The notes beneath the pieces are model-generated. The model ran no database searches and was not told the DNA's origin. It worked only from the letters and a program-made list of their open reading frames with translations. Shown piece after piece: positions 25,151 through 34,433 of a stretch of 64,000 bases of DNA (position 1 is the stretch's first letter; each line of letters begins with the position of its first letter). A program made the translations under genes and the position numbers. This stretch comes from CAVPDA01 sp963702495 (GTDB lineage: Bacteria; Pseudomonadota; Gammaproteobacteria; Burkholderiales; Rhodocyclaceae): NCBI GenBank assembly GCA_963702495.1, contig CAVPDA010000003.1, positions 186,001 through 250,000 of the forward strand, written 5' to 3'.

Positions 25151-25505
25151 TTCCTCCTCCGGTCTTCCGCTCGTAATCCGGTCGGCGGACCGGGCGTGAT
25201 CTCGCCGGTGCTTTCCGCGCCGGGCGATCTCCTGCCGTCCGCGGCGCACGGCTCATTCTTTTTGCAACGAATTGTTTCATGGGCTGGGCGGCGACATGCT
25301 GCCGGCCCCCGGCGCTGCGGCCCGCCTCGCGGCCCGCGGGCGCCGCACCTGCGCCCCGCCCGCGTAGCCGCGTGAATCCCAAGCACATTTGGTAACAAAG
25401 CCTTGCGCGCCCCGCGCGCGCCAAGGAATACGCTACGGTCCAGGAGCACGCGTCCGGACAAGGGTCCGGCGCCCAACCCGCTCCAAGCGTACGAGGAACA
25501 CCACC
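25151..25505. other. Intergenic region without supported gene
   Basis: GC-rich spacer before the FecR/DUF6600 gene. No gene or clear promoter was recognised. Confidence 0.4.
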
Positions 25506-27974
25506 ATGAAAGCGATCCAGATCATTCTGGGCGTGATCGTCCTGGCGATCGCGCCCTTCGCGATTTCCGCCGCCGACGATCCTCCCGCCCGGGTCGGGCG
25601 CATCAGCCACGTTTCCGGCGAAGCAGACTTCCGCTCCCGCTATCAGGACGAACCCGAGGAGGCGCGGCTCAATTACCCGGTGACCGGCGGCAACGTGCTG
25701 GCCACCGGTCGCGACGGCCGCGCCGAGATCCGCATCGGCTCCACCGCGATCCGCGCCGGCGGCGACACCGAAATGGAGTTCGAGCGGCTCGACGACGAGC
25801 GCATCCGCCTGCGTCTGCTTCAGGGCAGCAGCGCGCTGCGCGTGCGCAACGCGGAGGATGCGGCGAGCATCGAGATCATCACCCCCCAGGGCCGGATGCA
25901 GCCTCTGGAACCGGGCCGCTACCGCATCGATACCCAGGGCGGCAGCGATCACACCCGGATCTCGGTCTTTCGCGGCAAGGCCCGCTTCGACGGGCCGGGC
26001 TCGGCGCTTACCGTCCGCCAGGGTGACAGCCTGGACGTCGAAGGCTGGGAGACCCAGCGCATTCGTGAGGGCGAGGTCCGCGCCGACGAGTTCGACGACT
26101 GGGCGCTGGCCCGCGACCGCGGCGACGATGCCCTGCCGGCGACGCGCTACGTATCCGACGAGACTACCGGCTACGAGGATCTCGACCGCTACGGCGACTG
26201 GCGCGACTACCCCGACTACGGCGCGGTCTGGATGCCGCGCGGGGTGGCCGCCGACTGGGCGCCCTATCGCTACGGTCGCTGGGTGTGGGTCGAGCCCTGG
26301 GGCTGGACCTGGGTTGACGACATGCCGTGGGGCTTCGCACCCTTCCACTACGGCCGCTGGGCACTCGTCGGCGGCACCTGGGGCTGGGTGCCGGGCACCT
26401 ATGTCCGGCGGCCGGTGTACGCGCCGGCGCTGGTTGCCTGGATCGGCACGCCGGGAATCGGACTCTCGATTTCGATCGGAAGCACACCCGAGGTCGGCTG
26501 GTTCCCGCTGGCGCCGCGGGAAGTCTATGTTCCGGTGTACCGCCACAGTCCGACCTACGTGCGTCTGGTGAACGTTACCCACGTGCACGACGTCAGCCAC
26601 ATCCACGACCGGCACGTGAAGTACGCCTACCGTGAACTGCCGCGGGCCGTGACGGTGGTGCCGGCGCGGGTCGTCGCCGAGCACCGGCCGGTGCGCCGCG
26701 ACATCGTGCGCATCAAGGAGCGCCGCGACATCGCCGCCCTGCCGCTCGCGACCGGCGGACCGGCGCTGAAACCGGTTCCGCGCGCGTCACGCACGGCGAG
26801 TCCGGGCGAGAGGGAAGCGGACCAGCGCCGCCAGGAACGCTGGCAGGAGCGACGCCAGGAGCGCGACGGACAGCGGGCTGTGGTGGAACAGCGCACCCGG
26901 GACCGGCCGCCCGCCGCCGACGGCCCGCGCCGCACGGAAGATCGCCCGGACGGACGCTCCGCGGGTGATCGGCAACGTTCCGAGGCGGCGCCGCCGGTGT
27001 CGGGCGAGCCTTTCCGTCGGGGTGCCGACGGCCGGCAGGGCAACGTGCCGCAGGCCCGGGATCGCGAGGAGCGCATGAGAGCGGAGCGCGGTGCGAAGGA
27101 GCGCGAAGCGGCCGAGCAGCAGCGCCGCAATGCCCAGGAACGGCAGGCGGGCGAACGACAACGCGACGAGGCGCAAGCGCCACAGGCAGCCGAACGGCAG
27201 CGCCGCGAGGCCGAAGAGCGCCAAGCCGGCGAGCGGCAGCGCCGCGAAGCCGAACAACGCCAGGCCGGCGAGCAGCAACGGCGCGAAGCCGAACAACGCC
27301 AGTCCGCCGAGCGGCAACGGCGCGAGACCGAGGAACGCCAGGCCGGCGAGCGGCAGCGCCGCGAAGCTGAACAACGCCAGTCCGGCGAGCAGCAACGGCG
27401 CGAAGCCGAACAACGCCAGGCCGGCGAACGGCAACGCCGCGAGGCCGAGCAGCGCCAGGCTGGCGAGCGGCAGCGCCGGGAGACCGAGGAACGCCAAGCC
27501 GGAGAGCGGCAGCGCCGGGATTCCGAACAGCGTCAGGCAGTCGAACGGCAGCGCCGCGACGCCGAACAGCGCCAGGCAGCCGAACGGCAGCGCAGCGATG
27601 CGCAGGCACGCCAGGCGGCCGACGAGGAGCGCCGGCGCTCGCAGCAGGTGGACCAGGCGCGCCGCGAGGCACAGCAGCAGTGGCGCCGGACCGAGGATCG
27701 CCAGCGCGCTCCGCAGGTGCAGGAATCGGGCGGGGCACCCGCCGCCCAGCCCTCCCCGCCGCCGGCGGCGCGCCAGGATGACCGAGCTGTTCGCCAGGAG
27801 CGCGAACAACGGCGTGCGGCCGGCATGGGGGGCGAAGCGCCGCACAGTGCGGAGCGCCAGCGCCCGCAGGAACCGCAGCGTCAACCGGAACCGCGCAAGG
27901 GGCAGGATCGGCGCGACGGCGGCGGGCCGGATCGGGGCAAGGCGGGCGAAGGCGGGCCGCCGCCGGGCCGATAG
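25506..27974 (+). CDS. Exported FecR-domain / DUF6600 protein with charged repeat tail
   Basis: 822 residues. Signal peptide 1-22. Residues 30-180 form a FecR-like beta domain (RVGRISHVSGEADF, GRAEIRIGSTAIRAGGDTEM). Residues 215-345 are rich in W, Y and G in the DUF6600 style (YGRWVWVEPWGWTWVDD, PWGFAPFHYGRWA). Residues 420-822 are extremely charged, dominated by about a dozen copies of a 12-residue unit of the type RQAGERQRREAE, likely a long single helix. The tail composition suggests an extended periplasmic or surface spacer. Function unknown; family members are often called FecR-domain proteins without any link to iron. Confidence 0.85.
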   Translation: MKAIQIILGVIVLAIAPFAISAADDPPARVGRISHVSGEADFRSRYQDEPEEARLNYPVTGGNVLATGRDGRAEIRIGSTAIRAGGDTEMEFERLDDERIRLRLLQGSSALRVRNAEDAASIEIITPQGRMQPLEPGRYRIDTQGGSDHTRISVFRGKARFDGPGSALTVRQGDSLDVEGWETQRIREGEVRADEFDDWALARDRGDDALPATRYVSDETTGYEDLDRYGDWRDYPDYGAVWMPRGVAADWAPYRYGRWVWVEPWGWTWVDDMPWGFAPFHYGRWALVGGTWGWVPGTYVRRPVYAPALVAWIGTPGIGLSISIGSTPEVGWFPLAPREVYVPVYRHSPTYVRLVNVTHVHDVSHIHDRHVKYAYRELPRAVTVVPARVVAEHRPVRRDIVRIKERRDIAALPLATGGPALKPVPRASRTASPGEREADQRRQERWQERRQERDGQRAVVEQRTRDRPPAADGPRRTEDRPDGRSAGDRQRSEAAPPVSGEPFRRGADGRQGNVPQARDREERMRAERGAKEREAAEQQRRNAQERQAGERQRDEAQAPQAAERQRREAEERQAGERQRREAEQRQAGEQQRREAEQRQSAERQRRETEERQAGERQRREAEQRQSGEQQRREAEQRQAGERQRREAEQRQAGERQRRETEERQAGERQRRDSEQRQAVERQRRDAEQRQAAERQRSDAQARQAADEERRRSQQVDQARREAQQQWRRTEDRQRAPQVQESGGAPAAQPSPPPAARQDDRAVRQEREQRRAAGMGGEAPHSAERQRPQEPQRQPEPRKGQDRRDGGGPDRGKAGEGGPPPGR
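27127..27615 (+). repeat. 36-bp tandem coding repeats in the FecR/DUF6600 tail
   Basis: Roughly 13 in-frame copies of a 36-bp unit (GAACGCCAGGCCGGCGAGCG type) encoding 12 charged residues with Arg, Gln and Glu at fixed places. Units differ by point changes, so copy number could vary among strains. Not a CRISPR: there are no unique spacers and the frame is open throughout. Confidence 0.85.
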
Positions 27975-28087
27975 CATCCGGCCGGCAGCAGTTCGACCGA
28001 CGCAGACGATCCGGAAGCGTAGATCGCGCTTGCCAGCGGTGCTTCGTGAGCTATGTTGGAAATGTGGACATGCAGCGGAGTCCGATC

Positions 28088-28447
28088 ATGAACAACGAAA
28101 GGGATCTGTACTTCGTCCGGAACCAGGCGGGAAGAAGCGTTGCGCCGCTGGTCCCGGGATCGCCGGCACGCCATCCGCCGTGGGTGCATGAGCAACTCGG
28201 CACCGTGTCGGAGGACGAACTCGCGGCGCTGGCCGACAGTCTGCGGCTCGCCGATTACCTGCGGCGCGGGCGCGACAATCAGGACCGGCGCGGCATCTTC
28301 GTTGACATTCCGAGCGGGGCACTGGCCTGGAAGCGCAAGGATCCGTTCCAGGACGCGCGCTGGCTGTTCGACGACAGCGAAGTGGTCGAGGCGCTGGAAC
28401 TCGATCCAGAACTGGTTGTGCGGGTGGCCGGCACGGAAGAAGAGTAG
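28088..28447 (+). CDS. Conserved hypothetical protein
   Basis: 119 residues from the ATG at 28088, with GGAG about 9 bases upstream; earlier in-frame starts at 28046 and 28070 are possible. Soluble and acidic. Segments such as PWVHEQLGTVSEDELAALAD and DARWLFDDSEVVEALELDPE look like a real globular protein, but no family is recognised. Stands alone. Confidence 0.6.
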   Translation: MNNERDLYFVRNQAGRSVAPLVPGSPARHPPWVHEQLGTVSEDELAALADSLRLADYLRRGRDNQDRRGIFVDIPSGALAWKRKDPFQDARWLFDDSEVVEALELDPELVVRVAGTEEE

Positions 28448-28509
28448 GCAGGAAGACACGGCGTGCGCCGGGCGCGCCGCTCAACCGGGACGTGCCCTCT
28501 CACTGTTGT

Positions 28510-28739
28510 CTCAGAGCTTGTGAAGAAATCGTAGCGAGCGGCCCGAGGGCAAGGCGCAGGTCGCGCAGCGACGAGACAACACGCCGCGAAGCGGCTTGTT
28601 GCGGCGCAGACTCACAGCGCCACAGGCGCTGTTACGTCGCAGCCACATATCGGATAGATAGGCGAGGAGCGAGTACCCGATTTGTCCACTAAGAACGCAG
28701 CCATCGGGACGCGCAGTAGATTTATTCACAAGCTCTCAG
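28510..28739. repeat. MITE-like element with terminal inverted repeats
   Basis: A 230-bp non-coding element. The left end TCAGAGCTTGTGAAGAAATC and the inverted right end TGAGAGCTTGTGAATAAATC match at 18 of 20 positions. Internal palindromes are present (GCCGCGAAGCGGC, CAGCGCCACAGGCGCTG). A second, internally deleted copy of the left half is at 62573-62655. No transposase inside, so it depends on one encoded elsewhere. Confidence 0.8.
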
Positions 28740-28907
28740 CGGCGGATCGGCTTCGACCAGCCGCATGATTCCGTCCTGAGCCCGGCAGCGGCACAGCAGC
28801 AACCTTCCTTGTCCCCGCCTCGGTCCGTCCGTAGTGCGTTGGATGCCGAATCCGCGTTATGCTGCGCGGCGCTGCAACTCATCCGTCCCCATTTTCCGGA
28901 GTGCACC

Positions 28908-30036
28908 GTGCCCAGCCTATTGCCCGACGTTGACCCAGAAGGACTGCTCGAATACTCCGTGGTTTACACGGACCGCGCGCTCAACCACATGTCGCAGGCT
29001 TTCCAGGGAGTCATGAAGGACATCTCCCGCATCCTGAAGCAGGTGTACCGGGCGCACACGGCGATCGTGGTTCCCGGCAGCGGCACTTTCGGCATGGAGG
29101 CGGTGGCCCGGCAGTTCGCCACCGACAGGAAGTGTCTGGTCGTTCGCAACGGCTGGTTCAGCTTCCGCTGGAGCCAGATCTTCGACATGGGCCGCATCCC
29201 GGCGCAGACCACGGTGCTGAAGGCGCGCCGGACCGGAGAGGGCAGCCAGGCCGCATTCGCGCCGCCGCCCGTCGCGGAGGTCGTGGCGGCCATCCGCGCA
29301 ACATCGCCGGACGTGGTATTCGCGCCGCATGTGGAAACGTCGGCCGGAATGATTCTTCCCGACGCCTACGTACGCGCGGTTGCCGATGCGGTTCACGCCG
29401 TGGACGGCCTCTTCGTGCTGGATTGCATCGCATCGGGCGCGATCTGGGTTAACATGGTGGCGAGCGGCGTGGACGTCCTGATCAGCGCGCCGCAAAAGGG
29501 CTGGAGCGGTCCGCCCTGCTGCGCCCTGGTCACGCTGAGCGAGCGTGCCCGGGCGCGGATCGACTCGACCACCAGCACCAGCTTCGCCTGCGACCTGCGC
29601 AAGTGGCTGCAGATCATGGAGGCCTACGAGGGCGGAGGCCACGCCTACCACGCCACCATGCCCACCGACGCCCTGGCCCGTCTGCGCGACGTCATGCAGG
29701 AGACGCAGCGCTACGGCTTCGAGAAGGCCCGCGCCGATCAGCAGGAACTGGGCCGCAAGGTGCGCGCGCTGCTGGCCCGCAACGGCTTCGCCAGCGTCGC
29801 CGCCGAAGGCTTCGAGCGCGCCCGGCGTGGTGGTCAGCTACACCGATGACCCCGACATGCAGTCGGGGAAACGATTCCGCGACCAGGGTGTGCAGATCGC
29901 CGCCGGCGTGCCCCTGCAATGCGACGAGCCGGCCGACTTCCGCAGCTTCCGCGTCGGCCTGTTCGGCCTGGACAAGCTGCAGAACATCGACCGCACCGTC
30001 AGCTACCTCGATGAAGCGCTGAGCCGGATGCGGTAG
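28908..30036 (+). pseudogene. Class V aminotransferase (alanine-glyoxylate type), frameshifted copy 1
   Basis: PLP-dependent aminotransferase. The GTG start at 28908 has GGAG seven bases upstream. The PLP lysine is in SAPQKGWSGPPC near residue 202, and VPGSGTFGMEAVAR near 48 is the cofactor phosphate loop. The frame breaks near 29815-29825: relative to copy 2 there is one extra base after GCTTCG, and the last 70 residues (VVSYTDD to LSRMR) continue in another frame. Full length would be 375 residues. From 29276 onward it is duplicated at 35051. The substrate cannot be told from the sequence. Confidence 0.85.
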
Positions 30037-30231
30037 GGGCGGCAGCCGCGGTGCGGCGTGCGGGGTCGCCTGTCAGTCCTCGTGTCCCGCCTCGCGGCCG
30101 TGCCGAATCGCACAGGACGAGGACACTTTCATCGGCGGGAAACCAGCGGTATAGCGCCACGTACGTACCTCGGCCGTGGGCGATGACCAGTTCCCCGGCG
30201 CCCCTCCTCGACCGGGCGGCCGATCAGGGGA
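29276..30231. repeat. 956-bp direct duplication, left copy
   Basis: About 95% identical to 35051-36003. It covers the 3' two-thirds of the aminotransferase gene and the 3' part of a parE gene on the opposite strand. Left boundary GGAGGTCGTGGCGGCC; right boundary GGCCGATCAGGGGA. Beyond these points the two copies are unrelated. The two copies bracket 4.8 kb of foreign DNA. Confidence 0.9.
30073..30231 (-). pseudogene. parE toxin 3' remnant
   Basis: The C-terminal part of a RelE/ParE-type toxin lying in the duplication. ELVIAHGRGTYVALYRWFP reads correctly here, but an extra base near 30107 shifts the frame before the end. The 5' half is missing because the duplication stops at 30231. Non-functional. 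Confidence 0.75.
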
Positions 30232-30704
30232 CGGCGTATCTCAGAGGCGCGGAAATCAACTCCACCACGACCCCCTTAGTCCGCTGGAACTGACGGAATA
30301 GCGCGCCGCCCCTCGCTCCGGCGCCGCAGGCTCTCCAGTCGTTGTGCCACGAAACCGCGGCACGGAATGCCGTGCCCAGAGACGCTGCACCCACCCGTAG
30401 GGCGCGCCATGCGCGCCGATCGCAAGGCGGGCGCCGCCCGCCGTTCCGTCCGAAGGTTCGATCAGCCCCCCCACCGCTTACGCGCCCGCGGCCCAAGGAG
30501 GGCGCGGACCGTGGAGGCGCAGGAATCGTCCCGTCCTATGCGTATAGGCCTGCCCGTTACGGCGGCTATAATCCTTCGCCCCGAGGCGATCCTGCCCGAT
30601 CTCCGGCAGCACCGGCGGTTTCATTGCCGTAGTTTGAGGAACGGACGCCGTGATAAATCTACTGCTCAATGAAGAATCAATGAGTTGGATAGAGCTTTCC
30701 GGAG
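30232..30704. other. Non-coding region at left edge of inserted DNA
   Basis: No supported gene. It contains a GC palindrome, GTAGGGCGCGCCATGCGCGCC (30397 onward), related to those at 24240, 46473 and 54903, and a second, GGCGGGCGCCGCCCGCC (30433-30449). Base composition changes from GC-rich to markedly AT-richer near 30640, at the start of the cassette-like DNA. Confidence 0.6.
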
Positions 30705-31718
30705 GTGTACAGCATATGCTGTGTGCGTATACAGAACTTCCTCGGTTTACTTCACGTTAGCCATCCCGTGCATATCTGCGTTGTATTTCTTATCGCCTCC
30801 ATTTTCCTTACCAGCCACGCATCAGGTTCGGCTGATTTGGCAGCGAATGAGGATTTGGCAAGCGCCATCCGTACAGGCAGTGTCGAATTGGTTACGCGAT
30901 TGATTGAACAGGGGCGTAACGTAAATACGCCTGACGCCAATGGCGTTACGCCATTGGGCACTGCGGCGATGTACGGCCAACTTGAGATCGCCACGATTCT
31001 TATAAAGAAAGGTGCCAATGCTAATTCAGGGAAATATCCTCCCCTTACATGCGCCGCAGGAATGAATAGAACGGATCAAATAGATATCGTAAATTTACTG
31101 CTCGAAAACGGAGCGAATATTGACAAGGCTAGGTACGATGGGCTTACGCCACTACAGCTAGCGGTTATGCATGGACATTATGATATTGTCAAATTGTTGC
31201 TACAAAAAGGGGCCAACTCCACTATCGTCACCCCTGAAGGCCATACCGTTCTTGACTGGGCCGTTCTGTTGAAACGTTCTGATGTTGAGGAGTTATTGAA
31301 GTCGCAAGGGGCAACTCCTGGGTGCGGTCCTTATCTAGGTAAGAAAACAGTCACGAACGATTTGACAGTCTTCTCGTTATTTGCCTTTCTACCAGCAGCG
31401 TTCCTAATTTTCTTGTTGGCCACATATTTTAGACATCGCAATTCTTTGGCCATCTCTCCAATTGTTTTGGCATACAGTATCCCCATTACTGTGTTTTTTG
31501 CCCTACAAATTCCTTACCTTTGTTCGACTACAGTTCAGAGAACATTATTTGGCGCCGTTCCTGCGGTTAGTTCCTTGACTTTGCAAGCGCTCGCGATCTT
31601 TCTGAAAAGACCTTCGCTCCTCAAGTTCGCACGAGCATTCGCTATCTTCGGTCTTTTGTTACTCGCTCCATTTTATGTATTCGTGTTGATAATGATGCTT
31701 TCAGGAACTAGCTCATGA
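30705..31718 (+). CDS. Ankyrin-repeat membrane protein carried on an integron-like cassette
   Basis: 337 residues if read from the GTG at 30705; a GTG at 30768 would begin directly with the hydrophobic signal-like segment CVVFLIASIFLTSHASG and is an alternative. Residues 48-200 hold four ankyrin repeats (NGVTPLGTAAMYGQLEIATILI, DGLTPLQLAVMHGHYDIVKLLL). Residues 220-337 contain four transmembrane helices. The gene is much AT-richer than its surroundings and is followed 26 bp later by a classical attC site, so it is a mobile gene cassette. Function unknown; ankyrin cassettes often lack known roles. Confidence 0.85.
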   Translation: MYSICCVRIQNFLGLLHVSHPVHICVVFLIASIFLTSHASGSADLAANEDLASAIRTGSVELVTRLIEQGRNVNTPDANGVTPLGTAAMYGQLEIATILIKKGANANSGKYPPLTCAAGMNRTDQIDIVNLLLENGANIDKARYDGLTPLQLAVMHGHYDIVKLLLQKGANSTIVTPEGHTVLDWAVLLKRSDVEELLKSQGATPGCGPYLGKKTVTNDLTVFSLFAFLPAAFLIFLLATYFRHRNSLAISPIVLAYSIPITVFFALQIPYLCSTTVQRTLFGAVPAVSSLTLQALAIFLKRPSLLKFARAFAIFGLLLLAPFYVFVLIMMLSGTSS

Positions 31719-31743
31719 ATTGTCTATTTCTGGCAAAGCAGAC

Positions 31744-31803
31744 GGCCAACAATTCATTCAAGCCGAAGCCGCTTCGCGGCTCGGCTTAATTCAGGCGTTA
31801 GCC
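31744..31803 (+). other. attC recombination site (integron cassette)
   Basis: 60 bp bounded by inverse core GGCCAAC (31744-31750) and core GTTAGCC (31797-31803). Between them AAGCCGAAGCCGC pairs with GCGGCTCGGCTT, leaving extrahelical bases typical of attC. It lies 26 bp downstream of the ankyrin gene and three bases before the next cassette gene start. Confidence 0.88.
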
Positions 31804-31956
31804 GTCATGAGATACCTCCGCCTTGTGCTCTTGGCCCTTCTGATCCAGCCAAGTCTTGCCTTCTCTGCATCGAGCACATGCCCCGAGGTTTCAGACTATG
31901 GGTGCCTGGTGAAGGACTCGCTTCAGGTGTACCGGGAGGATTTTGAACAGTGGTGG

Positions 31957-31964
31957 AAAATTTA
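31957..31964. repeat. 8-bp target duplication, left
   Basis: AAAATTTA, identical to 33799-33806 on the other side of the ISL3 element. Eight bases is the characteristic target duplication of the family. Confidence 0.88.
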
Positions 31965-32121
31965 GGATCGTCGGCGGAATCTGTGGGTATTTTTGCGGAG
32001 CGTGCCACCAGGAACGCCAATCCAAGGCAAGCGCAACCCGAGTCATGCGTGAGCGTGATCCATCTGTCCGCGCCCTCCGGGCGATGGTGTGCCCCTGCGG
32101 GGCGTCTATAAGAGGAAGGGG

Positions 32122-32549
32122 CTAGCGGGGTAGGTTTGCGCAATCCTTCAGGAAGCGGTGGAACTTGCGGCAGGTCGAGTCGAAGGAGCGTTGTTCTTCT
32201 TCCGATGCGTGATGCGACAGCAGTGGCCCGCCTTCTTCGTCGAGCGCGGCGAGCAGCAGCTCTTCAATGGGCCGCTTTCTGAGCTTGGGCGAGTTCGCCA
32301 TCGCGCCGATGATCTCACCGCCCAGAAGCCAGAGGTTGTCGCGATGCTTGTGCAGCGTCTTCTTCGACAGCCCCAGGCGCAGCAGATGCAGCAGGAACGG
32401 CTTGAAGCATTCGAGGAGCTCTGGCCGGGCGCCACATCACGTGGCTCGATGCGCCAGCTGCCGGGCCAGTCGGCCAGATCCGGGCAATACGCGGCCAGAG
32501 CCTGCTCGGCTACGATGGGATCCGTTTCCTTGAGCGCTCCTGCCCCCAT
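32122..32549 (-). pseudogene. ISL3 passenger gene of unknown function, frameshifted
   Basis: Divergent from the transposase. It starts at 32549 (or 32561) with MGAGALKETDPIVAEQALAA and CPDLADWPGSWRIEPRDV; a missing base near 32425 shifts the frame, which resumes as LLECFKPFLLHLLRLGLSKK, HKHRDNLWLLGGEIIGAM and ends FHRFLKDCANLPR at 32122. The protein would be about 142 residues. The LGLSKKTLHKHRDNLW pattern vaguely resembles the SAM-like DNA-binding region of tyrosine recombinases, but this is only a suspicion. Confidence 0.65.
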
Positions 32550-33792
32550 GCAACTGATCACCCTTCTGAACCACTGCCAGCACTTTCCAGGGTTCGTCTA
32601 TGACAAGGCGCGCCTGTGCGCGCAAACCAAGAGCATCGAAATCGAGGTGCGGCCACGGCGCGGCTCCAGGCCGGTATGTTCCGGCTGCCAGCGGCGCGGG
32701 CCGATCTACGATCACCAGGGCCAGCGCCGCTTCGAGTTCGTTCCCTTCTGGGGCTTCATGGTGCTGTTACTGTACCGCATGCGCCGCGTCGATTGCCGGG
32801 GCTGCGGCGTCAAGATCGAGCAAGTGCCCTGGGGGTGCGGCAAACATCAGCTGACCAGCGCCTACATGCTGTTTCTGGCCCATTGGGCGAGAAAGCTCTC
32901 CTGGAAGGAGACGGCACGCTCTTTCCATACCTCCTGGGATAAGGTCTGCCAGGCGGTGGAGTACTCGTGGCCTGGGGGCTGGAGCATCGCAGCCTGGGGC
33001 CCATCCTCGCCATCGGCGTGGACGAGATCGCCTATGCCAAAGGCCACAAGTATTTGACCCTGGTCTATCAGATCGAGGCCGGCTGCACCCGCCTGCTGTG
33101 GATCGGCAAGGAACGCACGGTGAAAAGCTTCGAGGAGTTCTTCACCCTCATCGGCCAGGAACTGGCGCAGAAGATCGAGTTCGTCTGCTCCGACATGTGG
33201 AAGCCCTACCTGAAGGTGATCCGCGAGCAATGTTCCCATGCGCTCAATATCCTCGACCGTTCCACATCGTGGCCAAGCTGAACAAGGCGCTCGACGAGAT
33301 CCGCGCCGGCGAGGCCCGCCGAATGGCCCAGGACGGCTACGAACCGGTCCTGAAGAAGTCCCGCTGGTGCCTGCTCAAGCGCAAGACGAACCTCACCGCC
33401 AAACAACGCCCCCGACTGCGCGATCTGCTGCGCTACAACCTGAAGACCGTGCGCGCCTATCTGCTCAAGGAAGACTTCCAGCAACTCTGGAATTACGACT
33501 CCCCCGCATGGGCCGGGAAGTTCCTCGATCAATGGTGCCAGGAAGTGATGCGCTCGCGCATCGAGCCGATGAAGAAGGTCGCCGGCACGTTACGCGCCCA
33601 CCGCGAACTCATCCTCAACTATTTCCGGGCCCGCAAGCGTTCTCCAGCGGCGTCGTCGAGGGACTGAACAACAAGGCAAAAGTCACTATGAGAAAATCCT
33701 ACGGCTTTCGCACCTTCCGCATCACCGAACTCGCCCTCTATCATGCACTTGGCAAGCTGCCCGAACCAGAACTCACCCACAGATTCTACTGA
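32548..33792 (+). pseudogene. ISL3-family transposase with three frameshifts
   Basis: Typical ISL3 transposase beginning MQLITLLNHCQHFPGFVYDK. The N-terminal zinc-finger region has CSGCQRRG and CRGCGVK; then comes a DDE core with GVDEIAYAKGHKYLT and VCSDMWKPYLKVI, and near the C-terminus SSGVVEGLNNKAKVTMRKSYGF. Single missing bases near 32965, 33262 and 33637 break the frame. Repairing them gives a protein of about 415 residues. The start codon overlaps the passenger gene start on the other strand within CATG. Confidence 0.9.
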
Positions 33793-33798
33793 CGAAGC

Positions 33799-33806
33799 AA
33801 AATTTA
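33799..33806. repeat. 8-bp target duplication, right
   Basis: AAAATTTA, identical to 31957-31964. Confidence 0.88.
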
Positions 33807-34136
33807 CAATCACACCGCTGCAAAAGCGAAGAAGTGCGAGAATTTCAAGGACGTTACCTTTTCCGCGCCTGTGGTCAGGTGACACCGACGGGGAAATGGC
33901 CGAGGGCCTTGCCAGTGATACAGAGGAAATCCTAACCAAGAACAACCGGTGCTTTTTTGAGGGGTTGTTGGGGCTGCCAAAGCAGGAAAGGGCTGCGTTT
34001 ATTTCACACGATTGCCCACTGACAGAACCAAAACCAATTGCTAAGGCACTCAAACAGGCCATGAAAAACCCGCGTTACAAGTCCATGGCAACACAATTAC
34101 TTCACCGCGTTGAGGGGGAGCAATGCAAGTAACAAC

Positions 34137-34199
34137 GGCTAACGTGCGCTGCAGCGGACGCAAGCAAGCAGCGTGGCCGCTCGCCAGCGCACCTGAGCG
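34137..34199 (+). other. Degenerate attC-like site
   Basis: GGCTAAC five bases after the cassette stop codon resembles an inverse core. GTGCGCTG pairs with CAGCGCAC 40 bases on, and GCAGCGGACGC partly with GCGTGGCCGCT. The expected GTTAGCC core at the right end is replaced by CTGAGCG, so the site is probably inactive. Confidence 0.45.
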
Positions 34200-34264
34200 C
34201 TGTCGGTCAGGCAGCGCTGAGATGCGGTACTTCGACGGTTCGATTGTTGCGCTTGGCGAACATC

Positions 34265-34405
34265 GTGAACGTACCCGTTCCTGGCGGCACAGGCTGGGCG
34301 CGCGTGGTTATGCTGGGTGAGACATACGATCACCTTGAGATCGACGCTCATTTCCTATCGTGGGTGCAGAAGGAAAAAGGATTCTTGAGTTCACGTCGGT
34401 GGTAA
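34265..34405 (+). CDS. Short unidentified reading frame in cassette remnant
   Basis: GTG-initiated 46-residue frame ending LGETYDHLEIDAHFLSWVQKE-KGFLSSRRW. A second frame, offset by one base, continues as ILEFTSVVIEWLDAIPFEHNE and stops right at the attC-like site at 34434. A single protein broken by one frameshift would fit a cassette gene. No family recognised and weak translational signals. Confidence 0.3.
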   Translation: MNVPVPGGTGWARVVMLGETYDHLEIDAHFLSWVQKEKGFLSSRRW

Positions 34406-34433
34406 TCGAGTGGCTCGATGCAATTCCGTTTGA

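Larger units (their letters stand above)
31965..33798 (+). mobile_element. ISL3-family insertion sequence with passenger gene, decayed
   Basis: 1834 bp between perfect 8-bp duplications. The ends are imperfect inverted repeats: GGATCGTCGGCGGAATCTGT on the left and, inverted, GCTTCGTCAGTAGAATCTGT on the right, both continuing with GGGT. Inside are a transposase gene with three single-base deletions and a divergent passenger gene with one. The intact target duplication shows that the element inserted as a unit and has not rearranged since. Confidence 0.9.
31807..34132 (+). pseudogene. Exported cassette protein gene split by ISL3 insertion
   Basis: The ATG at 31807 opens a signal peptide (MRYLRLVLLALLIQPSLAFS) and 52 residues up to DFEQWWKI, where an ISL3 element interrupts. 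Removing the element and one 8-bp target copy joins WWKI directly to YNHTAAKAKKCENFKDVTF in the same frame. A further extra base near 33875 must be removed to continue into DTDGEMAEGLASDTEEIL and on to the stop at 34132. The ancestral protein had about 160 residues, was probably secreted, and is unidentified. AT-richer than the chromosome. It starts right after an attC core, as cassette genes do. Confidence 0.75.

Noticed and set aside
27127..27615. Regular repeats that could be taken for a CRISPR array
   Set aside because: Units are contiguous, in frame and variable, with no unique spacers; they encode the charged tail of an exported protein.
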